A stretch of DNA of 64,000 bases from JAVBME01 sp031552765. GTDB lineage: Bacteria; Bacillota; Negativicutes; Acidaminococcales; JAISLQ01. The notes beneath the pieces are model-generated. The model had not been told where the DNA came from, made no database searches, and saw nothing but the letters and a program-made list of their open reading frames with translations. Shown here one piece after another: positions 16,049-24,269 of this stretch. A program made the translations under genes and the position numbers. The DNA is taken from positions 1 to 64,000 of the forward strand of contig JAVBME010000016.1 in NCBI GenBank assembly GCA_031552765.1, in the 5' to 3' direction. Within the stretch, counting starts at the first letter, position 1, and the number at the start of each line of letters is the position of its first letter.

Positions 16049-17287
16049 ATGGGCAATACTTTAGCGGAAAAGATACTGTTGAAAAACACCGGGCTGGCGT
16101 CCTGTAAACCGGGCGATATCGTAATAACCAAGCCGGACATGGTCATGTTCCACGATATTTACACACCGTTTGTTTATGACAAATTTAAAGAGATGGGTTT
16201 TACCAAAGTATGGGACAGGAAAAAAGTCGTGATAATGCTCGACCATCTTTTGCCGACCTGTCTTGAAGGCGACGCGCGGCACTTAGATTACGGTTACCGG
16301 TTCAAAAATGAATTTGGGGTGGAAAATTTTCACGCCGGTGATGGGATAAGCCACCAACTCATGCCGGAACTGCGCTACGCCAAACCGGGCGAAGTGGTCT
16401 ATGTTACAGACTCTCATACCACTACTTACGGCGCGGTAGGCTGCTTTTCCACCGGAATAGGTTATACGGAGATGGCTTCTATCCTGGGTACGGGCGAATT
16501 GTGGGCCAAAGTACCGGACGCGGTGAAGATACAGATAGACGGTGAACTGCCGGAGGGCGTTTACGCAAAGGATATCATCCTTAGAATATTGGGCGATATC
16601 AAAGCAGACGGCGGTACTTACAAGTCACTGGAATTTTGCGGCAGCACGGTCGATAAACTGAGCATAGATTCACGCCTGACCATCGCCAATATGGTGGTGG
16701 AATGCGGCGGCAAGGTCGGCCTGTTCGCCGCGGACGAAAAGACGGCGCGCTATAGCGGCGTGAGTTATGATAGTATAAAATGGCTGTGTTTTGATAAAGA
16801 TGCTGTATATGAAAAAACCTTGCATTATGACGCCGGCGCTTTTACTCCTTATGTGGCCTGCCCGCCCTATGTGGACAATGTAAAACCATTGGCCGAAGTG
16901 GGCGAAGTGTATGTGGATGAGGTATTCATCGGCTCTTGCACGAACGGCCGGTTGGAAGACCTGGCTGTGGCCGCCAAAATACTTGAGGGCAAGCGGGTAA
17001 ACAAGTTTGTAAAATTCATCGTGACGCCCGCTTCGCGTGAAGTATTCAAGCAGGCGATCAAGGCCGGCTATATAGAGACTTTAGTCAAAGCCGGCGCTAT
17101 GGTCACTCATCCCTACTGCTCGCTGTGCCAGGGGCGCAGCAGCGGTCTGCTGGCCGACGGCGAAGTTTTATTGGGCACGAACAACCGCAATTTCCTTGGC
17201 CGGATGGGCAGCGCCAAGGCAAAAACCTACCTGAGTTCTCCGGCTGTAGCCGCCGCATCGGCGCTGGCCGGCAAGATAACGCAATAA
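16049..17287 (+). CDS. LeuC/homoaconitase-type large subunit
   Basis: 412 residues, preceded by GGGGAGGTG. Canonical features: MLDHLLPT, VTDSHTTTYGAVG, IGSCTNGRLEDL with the first [4Fe-4S] Cys, and HPYCSLCQGRSSG with the other two. This is the isopropylmalate isomerase/homoaconitase/dimethylmalate dehydratase branch, which adds or removes water at a 2-hydroxy acid. With the small subunit just upstream it should form a working enzyme. Substrate is unknown; the 2-hydroxycarboxylate transporter 28 bases downstream suggests an imported acid such as citrate, citramalate, malate or a homologue. Confidence 0.9.
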   Translation: MGNTLAEKILLKNTGLASCKPGDIVITKPDMVMFHDIYTPFVYDKFKEMGFTKVWDRKKVVIMLDHLLPTCLEGDARHLDYGYRFKNEFGVENFHAGDGISHQLMPELRYAKPGEVVYVTDSHTTTYGAVGCFSTGIGYTEMASILGTGELWAKVPDAVKIQIDGELPEGVYAKDIILRILGDIKADGGTYKSLEFCGSTVDKLSIDSRLTIANMVVECGGKVGLFAADEKTARYSGVSYDSIKWLCFDKDAVYEKTLHYDAGAFTPYVACPPYVDNVKPLAEVGEVYVDEVFIGSCTNGRLEDLAVAAKILEGKRVNKFVKFIVTPASREVFKQAIKAGYIETLVKAGAMVTHPYCSLCQGRSSGLLADGEVLLGTNNRNFLGRMGSAKAKTYLSSPAVAAASALAGKITQ

Positions 17288-17315
17288 TAACGGAAAACAT
17301 AAGGAGTGATAGCAG

Positions 17316-18605
17316 ATGTCAAACAATAACGGGCTAAAAATAATGGGCATAGATATAGCGTACTTTTTGTGTATAGCGGCCATGGTCATAGGCATCACCT
17401 TCATGGGCAAACTGCCGCAGGGCATGGCGGGGGCATTCCCCCTCCTCCTGGTGCTGGCCGCCCTGCTCGGTTTCATCGGCGACCGTATGCCGATCATCAA
17501 AGACTATTTCGGCGGCGGTACCATTGTCATCATATTCGGTTCTTCGGCCCTGGTTTTATTTAAAATACTGCCGGCTTACGCCATAAAGAACGTGCATACT
17601 TTCATGAATAGCGGCGGTTTTATGGAATTGGCCCTGGCGACTCTGATAACCGGCAGTTTGCTGGGCATGAATAAAAAAGTGCTTATAGCAGCCTCGCTGC
17701 GTTATGTGCCGGCTATTTTGGCTGCCCAGGTCGTTGGTTTGACGCTGGTCGGAGCGGCCGGCATGCTGATCGGCTATGGTTTTAAGGAAGCGATACTGTT
17801 TATCGGTCTGCCGGCCATGGGCGGCGGCATAGCGGCAGGCGCCATCCCCTTATCGAAGATGTTCGGCCAGGCTTTGAGCCAGGACCCGGGCAAGATACTA
17901 TCCACCATGGTTTCGGCGGTGGCTTTGGCCAATGCTATGGCGATCGTGGGCGGCGGCCTGATGAACCGCCTGGGTATCGTCAAACCGTCCTGGACAGGCA
18001 ACGGCAACCTGTTGTCGGATGAGAGATTTGCCCTTGATAAAGAAGAAGAAAAACCCGAAGCGACCATGACCTTAGGCGAATACGGCATAGGCATGCTCAT
18101 CTGCTCTACTTTCCTCATTGCCGGCTATCTGGTAGCCAGGGTAGCGCCGTTCATCCACGCTTACGCCTATGTGGTCATACTGGCAGTGCTGGTAAAGATA
18201 TTCGGCATTTTCCCGGTAAAACTTGAGAACGCCTGTTATTACTGGAGCCAGCTGTTTATCAAGAACTTCGCCGGTGTGTTGCTGGCCGGCCTGGGTATAG
18301 CCATGATCGATCTGACAGCGGTCATTAACGCCCTGAGCGTGCAGTATGTAGTGCTGGTCGGCGTAGTTGTCGTTGGTACTGCGATAGGTTCGGCAATTAT
18401 CGGTAGAGTTATCGGCTTTTATCCTATCGAATCGGCGATCACAGTCGGTCTTTGTTCTACAGATATGGGCGGCTCGGGCGATATAGCCATACTGTCGGCC
18501 TCGAAGAGAATGGTGTTGTTGCCGTTTGCGCAAATCTCTACGCGTATCGGCGGAGCGATGATATTGATAATCTCCGGTATACTGCTGGAAGTTTTCTTGA
18601 AATAA
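17316..18605 (+). CDS. 2-hydroxycarboxylate transporter (2HCT; CitS/MaeN family)
   Basis: 429 residues, about eleven hydrophobic segments. The two family-specific re-entrant loops with GG motifs are clear: PAMGGGIAAGAIPL near 166-179 and CSTDMGGSGDIAIL near 385-398. Members such as CitS and MaeN take up citrate or malate with sodium or protons. It is inside the double-LeuC operon, so it probably brings in that pathway's substrate. Which hydroxy acid cannot be told from sequence. Confidence 0.92.
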   Translation: MSNNNGLKIMGIDIAYFLCIAAMVIGITFMGKLPQGMAGAFPLLLVLAALLGFIGDRMPIIKDYFGGGTIVIIFGSSALVLFKILPAYAIKNVHTFMNSGGFMELALATLITGSLLGMNKKVLIAASLRYVPAILAAQVVGLTLVGAAGMLIGYGFKEAILFIGLPAMGGGIAAGAIPLSKMFGQALSQDPGKILSTMVSAVALANAMAIVGGGLMNRLGIVKPSWTGNGNLLSDERFALDKEEEKPEATMTLGEYGIGMLICSTFLIAGYLVARVAPFIHAYAYVVILAVLVKIFGIFPVKLENACYYWSQLFIKNFAGVLLAGLGIAMIDLTAVINALSVQYVVLVGVVVVGTAIGSAIIGRVIGFYPIESAITVGLCSTDMGGSGDIAILSASKRMVLLPFAQISTRIGGAMILIISGILLEVFLK

Positions 18606-18626
18606 CTGGACAGGCGGGTTTGATAG

Positions 18627-19970
18627 ATGAAAAAAGCCATTGGCATAAGCAGCGTGGAGTTCCGTGATGGCCAGCAGTCACTGCTGGCCACGCGGATGAA
18701 GACCGAGGACATGCTCCCCATTCTGGCAAAGATGGACGCGGTGGGTTTTTGCTGTATGGAGATGTGGGGCGGCGCTACTTTCGATACCGCTCTGAGGTAC
18801 CTGGACGAAGACCCTTGGGAAAGGGTGCGCGAGTTTAAAAAACGGGTGGTAAAGACGCCTTTGCGCATGCTTATCAGGGGGCAAAACCTCCTTGGTTACA
18901 GACAGTATCCGGATGATGTCGTGAAGCTGTTCGTGCAAAAAGCGGCCGAGGCCGGGATAGATATTTTCCTGGTATTTGATGGCTTAAACGACCTGCGTAA
19001 TTGCCAGACGGTCATACAGGAGGTAAAACGCGCGGGCAAGACGGTGGAGGCCAACATTTTATATACGGTGAGCCCGGTGCACAGCATAGAAAAGTATGTG
19101 GAAATAGCCAAAGAGTATGAAAAAATGGGCGTAGCGGCTATACATGTCGAGGATATGGCCGGGCTAATGCCTCCGGGCGACGCTTACAAACTGGTGAAAG
19201 CGCTGAAAGAAGTACTGGCCGTTCCTTTGCATATCCAGTGCCACTGTACCGGCGGCATGGCTGATATGGTGTACTGGGAGGCCATCCGGGCCGGGGTGGA
19301 CGTTATAGATACAGATATATCATCGTTGTCTTTGGGGACGGCCCATCCGCCTACGGAAAGTTTTGTTGCGGCATTGGCCGGTACAGAACATGATACGGGA
19401 CTGGACATGAAGCTGTTGGAAGAAATAAACAAATACTTTTTAGGCTTGCGGGAAAAATACAAAGAATTTGAAAGCAAGTTCACAGGAGTGGATATCAGCG
19501 TCCTGCTCCATCAGATACCGGGCGGCATGCTGTCCAATATGGAAAGCCAGTTAAAGCAGATGGGCATGCTGGAGCGGATAGATGAAGTGCTGGCGGAAGT
19601 ACGCCGGGTCAGGGAAGACTTCGGTTATCCGCCCTTGGGCACGCCGATGAGCCAGATAGTGGGCGTGCAGGCTACTATGAACGTTCTGAGCGGCGAGCGG
19701 TACAAGATGCTGTCGACCGAGGCCAAAGACTATATCAGGGGCATGTACGGCAAACCTCCGGGTGAGATAGCGCCTGTGCTGCTAGATAAGGTCATAGCCG
19801 GCGGCGCCGTGATAACTTGCCGCCCGGCCAATCTTTTGCCGCCGGGCTTGCCAGAGTTCCGTGCGCAAACAAAGGGACTGGCGCAGACTGATGAAGAATT
19901 GTTGATGTATGCGCTCTTCCCACTGGAAGCGGCTGAGTTTTTGAAAAAAAGACATAAAGGCGGGCTGTAA
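18627..19970 (+). CDS. OadA/PycB-like carboxyltransferase-fold protein with altered metal site
   Basis: 447 residues, the TIM barrel and C-terminal part of oxaloacetate decarboxylase alpha subunits, without a biotin carrier domain. N-terminal VEFRDGQQSLLATRMKTEDM matches the family and keeps Asp14. In the OadA family the metal is held by Asp17, a Lys178 (carbamylated) and His207/His209. Here the aligned residues, with a constant offset of 3, are Asp14, Glu175 (VEDMAG instead of IKDMAG), Gln204 and His206 (IQCHCTGG instead of LHCHATTG). So the catalytic Lys and one His are gone. It may be a biotin-independent lyase or decarboxylase. It is 21 bases after the transporter and 2 before the CMD-like gene. 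Confidence 0.82.
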   Translation: MKKAIGISSVEFRDGQQSLLATRMKTEDMLPILAKMDAVGFCCMEMWGGATFDTALRYLDEDPWERVREFKKRVVKTPLRMLIRGQNLLGYRQYPDDVVKLFVQKAAEAGIDIFLVFDGLNDLRNCQTVIQEVKRAGKTVEANILYTVSPVHSIEKYVEIAKEYEKMGVAAIHVEDMAGLMPPGDAYKLVKALKEVLAVPLHIQCHCTGGMADMVYWEAIRAGVDVIDTDISSLSLGTAHPPTESFVAALAGTEHDTGLDMKLLEEINKYFLGLREKYKEFESKFTGVDISVLLHQIPGGMLSNMESQLKQMGMLERIDEVLAEVRRVREDFGYPPLGTPMSQIVGVQATMNVLSGERYKMLSTEAKDYIRGMYGKPPGEIAPVLLDKVIAGGAVITCRPANLLPPGLPEFRAQTKGLAQTDEELLMYALFPLEAAEFLKKRHKGGL

Positions 19971-19972
19971 AT

Positions 19973-20350
19973 ATGAAACAAACAGATGTTGCAAGTATAG
20001 CGGAGGCGAAGAGCCTCCTGGATGAACTGAAAGTAAAACGCGGCGGCAAGGTGCTGGATTTTCACCGCAAAATCGCCAACGATCCTATGCTATTGACTGC
20101 GTTCAACCAGCAATATGATATCTGCAATAAAGAGCTAAAGCACCTGCCGAGAAAATACCGGGAACTGATCATTTTGGCGATCGGCTGCGCGCGGGGGGCA
20201 CAGACGACGATCAACGAACACGCCAGATTGGCCTATGAAAACGGCGCCACAGTGGAAGAAATCGGCGAAACCTTGCGGCTGGTCTTCTTTTTGGCAGGGG
20301 CGACTAGTATAATACCGGCGGCGGAGATATTTGAAAAAATAGAAGACTAA
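19973..20350 (+). CDS. Carboxymuconolactone decarboxylase-like protein without CXXC
   Basis: 125 residues of the CMD/AhpD fold: LPRKYRELIILAIGCARGAQ, then INEHARLAYENGATVEEIGETLRL. AhpD-type peroxidases carry CXXC just before the conserved His. Here the aligned positions are Ala76 and Thr79, and only an offset Cys72 remains, so it is not a peroxidase by sequence and looks more like the decarboxylase branch (PcaC-like). Last gene of the double-LeuC operon, starting 2 bases after the OadA-like stop and followed by a terminator. A decarboxylase or isomerase step in that pathway is inferred. Confidence 0.8.
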   Translation: MKQTDVASIAEAKSLLDELKVKRGGKVLDFHRKIANDPMLLTAFNQQYDICNKELKHLPRKYRELIILAIGCARGAQTTINEHARLAYENGATVEEIGETLRLVFFLAGATSIIPAAEIFEKIED

Positions 20351-20373
20351 TAAACAACGGTAAATGCAAATAT

Positions 20374-20412
20374 AAAACGCCGCGGTAGTTGAAAAACTAC
20401 TGCGGCGTTTTT
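20374..20412 (+). terminator. Terminator of the double-LeuC operon
   Basis: A 14-bp stem (ACGCCGCGGTAGTT with AACTACTGCGGCGT, one G-T pair) and a GAAA-type loop, followed by TTTTT. It can serve both strands, since the symporter gene ends 20 bases beyond. Confidence 0.9.
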
Positions 20413-20431
20413 GTATGTTTTGTAAATTTTA

Positions 20432-21877
20432 TTAGAGAGGAACAGTTTCTTCTTCCACAGCGGTTTTGCTTACTGTGTCATAGGTGCTGGCATTAGCTAC
20501 TTTTACCGGGTCAAGTATGCTGGCTGTCACAAAAACCAGGCCGCATACCGCCAGCATAAAGAAACCGATGTTTTTAAATGTAGCTGCTAAGGCAGGAAAC
20601 AGGTTCCAGGCGAGGATGGCGATGATGGAGGCTAGGACGGTGGGAAAGCCGGCGCGTTTGCCGGTAAATTGCGGGAACATCAGTGCTCCCACTACAATAA
20701 AGGATGTCCCGATAGCCAGAGAGAGGGATTTTTGCATCGCGCCCAGTATGGCCCCCATCTGTGTAGCGATTATGTAGGTGATGAAACTGCTTACGACGAC
20801 AATAGTTTTGTTGATCATGTTTTCGTAGTTGCCGTTTTTGGGTAATTTATAGAGTACGTCGTTGCGTACGGTCGTGGCAAGGCCGATGATCATAGAACAG
20901 GCTGTTCCCATGTCGGCCGCCCACAGGCCGGAGAGGGTGATGCCGCCAAGTAGGGGCGGAATGCTCATAAGAAGTATGGGCAAAGCTACAGTCGCCGGAG
21001 AGTCGGGGAAGAGGGCTTTACTGGCTACGCCCAGTAGCGCGCAGATGAAGCCGACCGGTACCATCAAAAAGGCGCCAAGCAGGTAACCCCTACGGGTGGA
21101 GCGGTCATCTTTGCCGGTCAGGCCGATCTGGACCACGCCCTGTACAGAGTTGGTATTGCCGAGCATGACTACGATCCAGCTGACTATGCCTATCCAGCCC
21201 ATGCCTTCGGTAAAACTCAGGTATGGCACGTCGGGCTGCGCTGCGCTGAGCGCCTGTACGGCCGCCCAGCCGCCGCTCTGGGTCAGCACCATATAGGCGG
21301 CAATACTGACGCCGGCATAGATGAGAAACAGGTTGAGTACGTTGGTGAGGGAAACACTGCCCATGCCGCCGACCATGGCGACCAGCATGAAGATGATAAA
21401 CGAGAAGAAAGTGCCATTGGTCACATTGAAAACATCAGGCAAAAGAGCGGCCAGGATGGAGCCGCCGGCTTTATATTGGAGGGCAATAATGCCCGACTGG
21501 ATGATGCACATGGCGATGACCATTATAAAGCCGGTTTCCCTGCCGTACATGCTGCTGACCAGGCCGCTTATGGTGGAATAACCGCTGCGGCGGAGATATT
21601 TTACTGCCAGAAAAGAGGAAACTACTGCGCCGATAGCCCAGGCCGCATCGTACCAGCCGGCGGACAGGCCGACAGTAAAAGCGTTTTCCGCAATGCCGAT
21701 GGTGGAAGCGCCGCCTATAGCCAGGCCGGCAATACTTGAAGCCACGACAAAAGTGTTATTTTTGCCTTTATACAGAAGGAAGGATTCCTGGTCATTTTTT
21801 TCCTTTTTGGAAACGTAAAAGCTGATGGCAAACAATAGAGCTATATAAAGGCCAACGATAATCAACGGAATATTCAT
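20432..21877 (-). CDS. Sodium:solute symporter (SSS family)
   Basis: 481 residues, about 13 membrane segments. Typical SSS features: GLAIGGASTIGIAENAF near the start, a SVSLTNVLNLFLIY segment and a C-terminal hydrophobic run, then a short charged tail. It starts 22 bases after larA on the same strand and must share its T-box leader. It likely carries the 2-hydroxy acid that the LarA-type enzyme racemises; a Phe-related acid such as phenyllactate is suggested by the T-box specifier (inference). Confidence 0.88.
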   Translation of the reverse strand: MNIPLIIVGLYIALLFAISFYVSKKEKNDQESFLLYKGKNNTFVVASSIAGLAIGGASTIGIAENAFTVGLSAGWYDAAWAIGAVVSSFLAVKYLRRSGYSTISGLVSSMYGRETGFIMVIAMCIIQSGIIALQYKAGGSILAALLPDVFNVTNGTFFSFIIFMLVAMVGGMGSVSLTNVLNLFLIYAGVSIAAYMVLTQSGGWAAVQALSAAQPDVPYLSFTEGMGWIGIVSWIVVMLGNTNSVQGVVQIGLTGKDDRSTRRGYLLGAFLMVPVGFICALLGVASKALFPDSPATVALPILLMSIPPLLGGITLSGLWAADMGTACSMIIGLATTVRNDVLYKLPKNGNYENMINKTIVVVSSFITYIIATQMGAILGAMQKSLSLAIGTSFIVVGALMFPQFTGKRAGFPTVLASIIAILAWNLFPALAATFKNIGFFMLAVCGLVFVTASILDPVKVANASTYDTVSKTAVEEETVPL

Positions 21878-21899
21878 GATAAAAGGTTCTCCTCTATGA

Positions 21900-23210
21900 T
21901 TAAAGATTGCCGCACAGGCGGTCGTAGTCGGCTTTAAGCTGGGGCATGACGCTGCCGCCGTTGGGTATTACATAGACATCCTTGCCGGTAAAATCTACCT
22001 GTGCCAACAAATCGTCTAATTTATCAAAAGCCCTTATACCCATAGCTTTTACTTCGGCAGGGTCTATTTCGCCTAGCAGGAGGGTGTTGGCTTTTCTTAA
22101 AGTTTCGCAGGCTGCATAGAATATATAGCCGCCGATAGTAAAGTCCTGACGCAGGGCCTCGTCCAGACGTCCCTCCTGCAAAGGCTTGTTCCAGGCAAAG
22201 AAGTCGTCTGCGCCGCCGCCCTCCTGGCACTTGGCGAGGAGGATAAGCGTACCGCCCTGTTTGACCGCCCGGCTGGCGTTGAACAAAGATTTAGTGGACT
22301 GGTAGAGGTTGATATCTTTGGGGAAGCCGCCGCAACTGGCGATAACGATATCAGCTTCTTTTTCTATAGGCAGGCCGTAGCACTTTTGTACATAACGGCA
22401 GCTTTCCAGCCAGGCCTGGTCAAAATCGCCGCAAAACAGCCCGCTGTATTTGGAGGAGGAATTTACCACTACGCTTATGCCAAAAGTAATGTTCGCCAGT
22501 TTTGCCGCTTCTCTCATATCTTCATGGATGGGGTTTTCGATTAGTTTGCCGCTGCCCACTCTTAAATCGCTCATAGCCTCGACCGGGTCGAGCGCCCGCT
22601 GATGGTTTTGCCGGATGGTTTCCCGGCTGGCCACGCCGGGTACGACGCTTTTGCGGCCGCCGCCGTAGCCGGACATGATGTGATGCACTGTGGCGCTGAT
22701 ACATATGACCTTGCGCCCTGTTATCAGGGGGTTTACCTCTACCTCGGTGCCGCGGGAGGTTTGGCCAAGGTATACCAGGTCTGCCGCGTCGCAGTCGTGG
22801 TCAAGCACCTTTGCTACATGTTCATAGGTATAGTCGCCGGCCATTTTCCTCAATTCGTCCGGGCTGCTTTTGCGGTGTGTGCCCAAAGCTATCACAACCG
22901 CGATGTTGTCAAATGGTACGCCTAAAGTGTCGTGAAGATAGCGCGTCAGTATGCCGCAAAGTATGTCCTGGCGCATCCAAAAACGCGTCAAGTCGCTTAT
23001 TATGATGGTCACCTTGTCGCCTGCAACGATCAATTCTTTCAAGGGCGCGCTGTTGATCGCGCCTTCGTTGACACGGTAGAGGAACTCTTTTTCTATATCC
23101 TCTATTTCGTTCATCTGGTTTTCGTAGATGTAATCTACGCTGTTTGCGCCCTGCACCGGGATGTTGACTTTCTGTTCGCCATACTTCAATGTTATCTCCT
23201 GCATTGCCAT
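21900..23210 (-). CDS. larA: LarA-family nickel-pincer hydroxyacid racemase
   Basis: About 436 residues from ATG 23210, which has AAGGAG 10 bases before; a GTG at 23216 is too near the site. Family motifs: SDLTRFW (usually DxTRxxP), IALGTHRKSSPDEL with the catalytic His region, HHIMSGYGGGRKSVVPGV with the Lys that binds the nickel-pincer cofactor, and RQNH with the nickel-binding His. LarA interconverts D- and L-lactate; other members act on malate, phenyllactate, hydroxyglutarate and similar acids. The cofactor genes larB, larC and larE are not in the window. Transcription is behind a T-box reading a Phe codon, so this member may feed Phe supply from phenyllactate. Confidence 0.88.
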   Translation of the reverse strand: MAMQEITLKYGEQKVNIPVQGANSVDYIYENQMNEIEDIEKEFLYRVNEGAINSAPLKELIVAGDKVTIIISDLTRFWMRQDILCGILTRYLHDTLGVPFDNIAVVIALGTHRKSSPDELRKMAGDYTYEHVAKVLDHDCDAADLVYLGQTSRGTEVEVNPLITGRKVICISATVHHIMSGYGGGRKSVVPGVASRETIRQNHQRALDPVEAMSDLRVGSGKLIENPIHEDMREAAKLANITFGISVVVNSSSKYSGLFCGDFDQAWLESCRYVQKCYGLPIEKEADIVIASCGGFPKDINLYQSTKSLFNASRAVKQGGTLILLAKCQEGGGADDFFAWNKPLQEGRLDEALRQDFTIGGYIFYAACETLRKANTLLLGEIDPAEVKAMGIRAFDKLDDLLAQVDFTGKDVYVIPNGGSVMPQLKADYDRLCGNL

Positions 23211-23249
23211 TACCACACCTCTCCTTGCTGCTATGCTACTTAAATATAA

Positions 23250-23478
23250 TTAAAATAAAAAAACATCCGTCCCAAAGGACGGATGTACCGTGTTACCACC
23301 TTAATTCACGCTCCTGGTTGAAAAGAGCGCCTCGAAAACAGTTATCGCCTGCCACGCCGCCGTTTCCGGCAGAAGCTCCACGCCCGAAATTCGTATAACA
23401 CAGTCCGGGATATTGCACCAATTCTATCCCTCTCTGCGGCTGTCACTGTGAAATACTACTAAATGCGTTTCTACGCCA
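23250..23478 (-). promoter_or_regulatory. T-box leader upstream of larA, specifier reads Phe
   Basis: On the minus strand: stem I with CACAGU/ACUGUG above a specifier loop, AGUA on its 5' side and GAA-UUU-C on its 3' side (UUU at 23387-23389; a one-base shift gives UUC, also Phe). A GCAGAGAGGG segment lies further up the stem. The T-box core AAGGTGGTAACACGG is at 23288-23302. A terminator follows (ACATCCGTCC/GGACGGATGT, 23263-23286, then a T tract). The same GAA-codon register in the trp leader of this window gives UGG, which supports the reading. Uncharged tRNA-Phe should allow read-through into larA and the symporter. Confidence 0.85.
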
Positions 23479-23501
23479 TTGTTTATTTACATTTTGTCTG
23501 T

Positions 23502-23530
23502 ATTATATATCGGCAAAATATTATTGTCAA
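23502..23530 (-). promoter_or_regulatory. Consensus promoter of the T-box/larA unit
   Basis: On the minus strand, TTGACA (23525-23530) and TATAAT (23502-23507) are 17 bases apart, a perfect consensus. Transcription would start just before the T-box leader. Confidence 0.9.
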
Positions 23531-23622
23531 ATGCAAAAAGTACGTACGGTATAAAAACAGGCTGCCTGTTGTAGTGTTATAATAAAAAAGCAGGTCATTT
23601 ACAAAAACGGGGAGAAAGTATA

Positions 23623-24231
23623 TTGCAGATAAAAAAACAAGAGTGGTTGACAGTAACCGAGGGAGCAAAGGTTTTATACGGCTACGATCAGGATTGGTAC
23701 GAAGATTCTTTTAAAAGGACAAGAGGCTGTGGGCCAACAGTGGCGGCCATGATGCTTTCTTATATAGACAGGCGCGAAGAAGCCGGACTGCCGCTGTCCT
23801 GCGGCGGTATGGCGGAAGCTAGGGCGGCGATGGCGCTAACCTGGCAGTATTTTACGCCGACATATGCTTTTGGCCTTTATAGTACGCGCCTTTTTGCCGC
23901 CTGCGCGCGAAAATTCTGCCGCGCCTTTTTGCCGGGCTGGTCGCCGCGGCGTCTGCCGGTCGGGCTGTTGCCTTATTTGCGCCCTGCGCCGGATAACGCG
24001 GCTGATTTTATCCAGTCCGGGTTGGCGAGCGACTGCCCGGTGGCTTTTCTCAACTTGCACAAAGGCGCCTGCCACACACTTGATTCCTGGCATTGGACGG
24101 TTATAGTCGCGCTAAACGGCGGCCAGGCAATATGTTTTGACAACGGAGAGATGAAGACTTTCGACCTTGCGCTGTGGCTGGCGACGTCCAGGCTGGGCGG
24201 CGGGTTTTGTTATGTAGAAAAGCAGGTGTAA
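23623..24231 (+). CDS. C39-like cysteine peptidase-fold protein
   Basis: 202 residues, TTG start with GGGGAG about 10 bases before. The papain-like triad is readable: Cys36 in TRGCGPTVAAMML, His157 in DSWHWTVIVAL and Asp173 in CFDNGE. The pattern matches the C39/papain-like peptidase group. No signal peptide or membrane segment is seen, so it acts in the cytoplasm. Substrate unknown. The exonuclease gene follows by 38 bases, and both use TTG starts. Confidence 0.65.
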   Translation: MQIKKQEWLTVTEGAKVLYGYDQDWYEDSFKRTRGCGPTVAAMMLSYIDRREEAGLPLSCGGMAEARAAMALTWQYFTPTYAFGLYSTRLFAACARKFCRAFLPGWSPRRLPVGLLPYLRPAPDNAADFIQSGLASDCPVAFLNLHKGACHTLDSWHWTVIVALNGGQAICFDNGEMKTFDLALWLATSRLGGGFCYVEKQV

Positions 24232-24269
24232 TTTTATGCCTGCTTTGATTTTGAAAGGAGGTGCGCATA

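Noticed and set aside
18627..19970. Calling this gene oxaloacetate decarboxylase alpha subunit
   Set aside because: The catalytic Lys and one metal His are replaced, and no biotin domain or beta/gamma subunits are near. Family membership kept, function not claimed.
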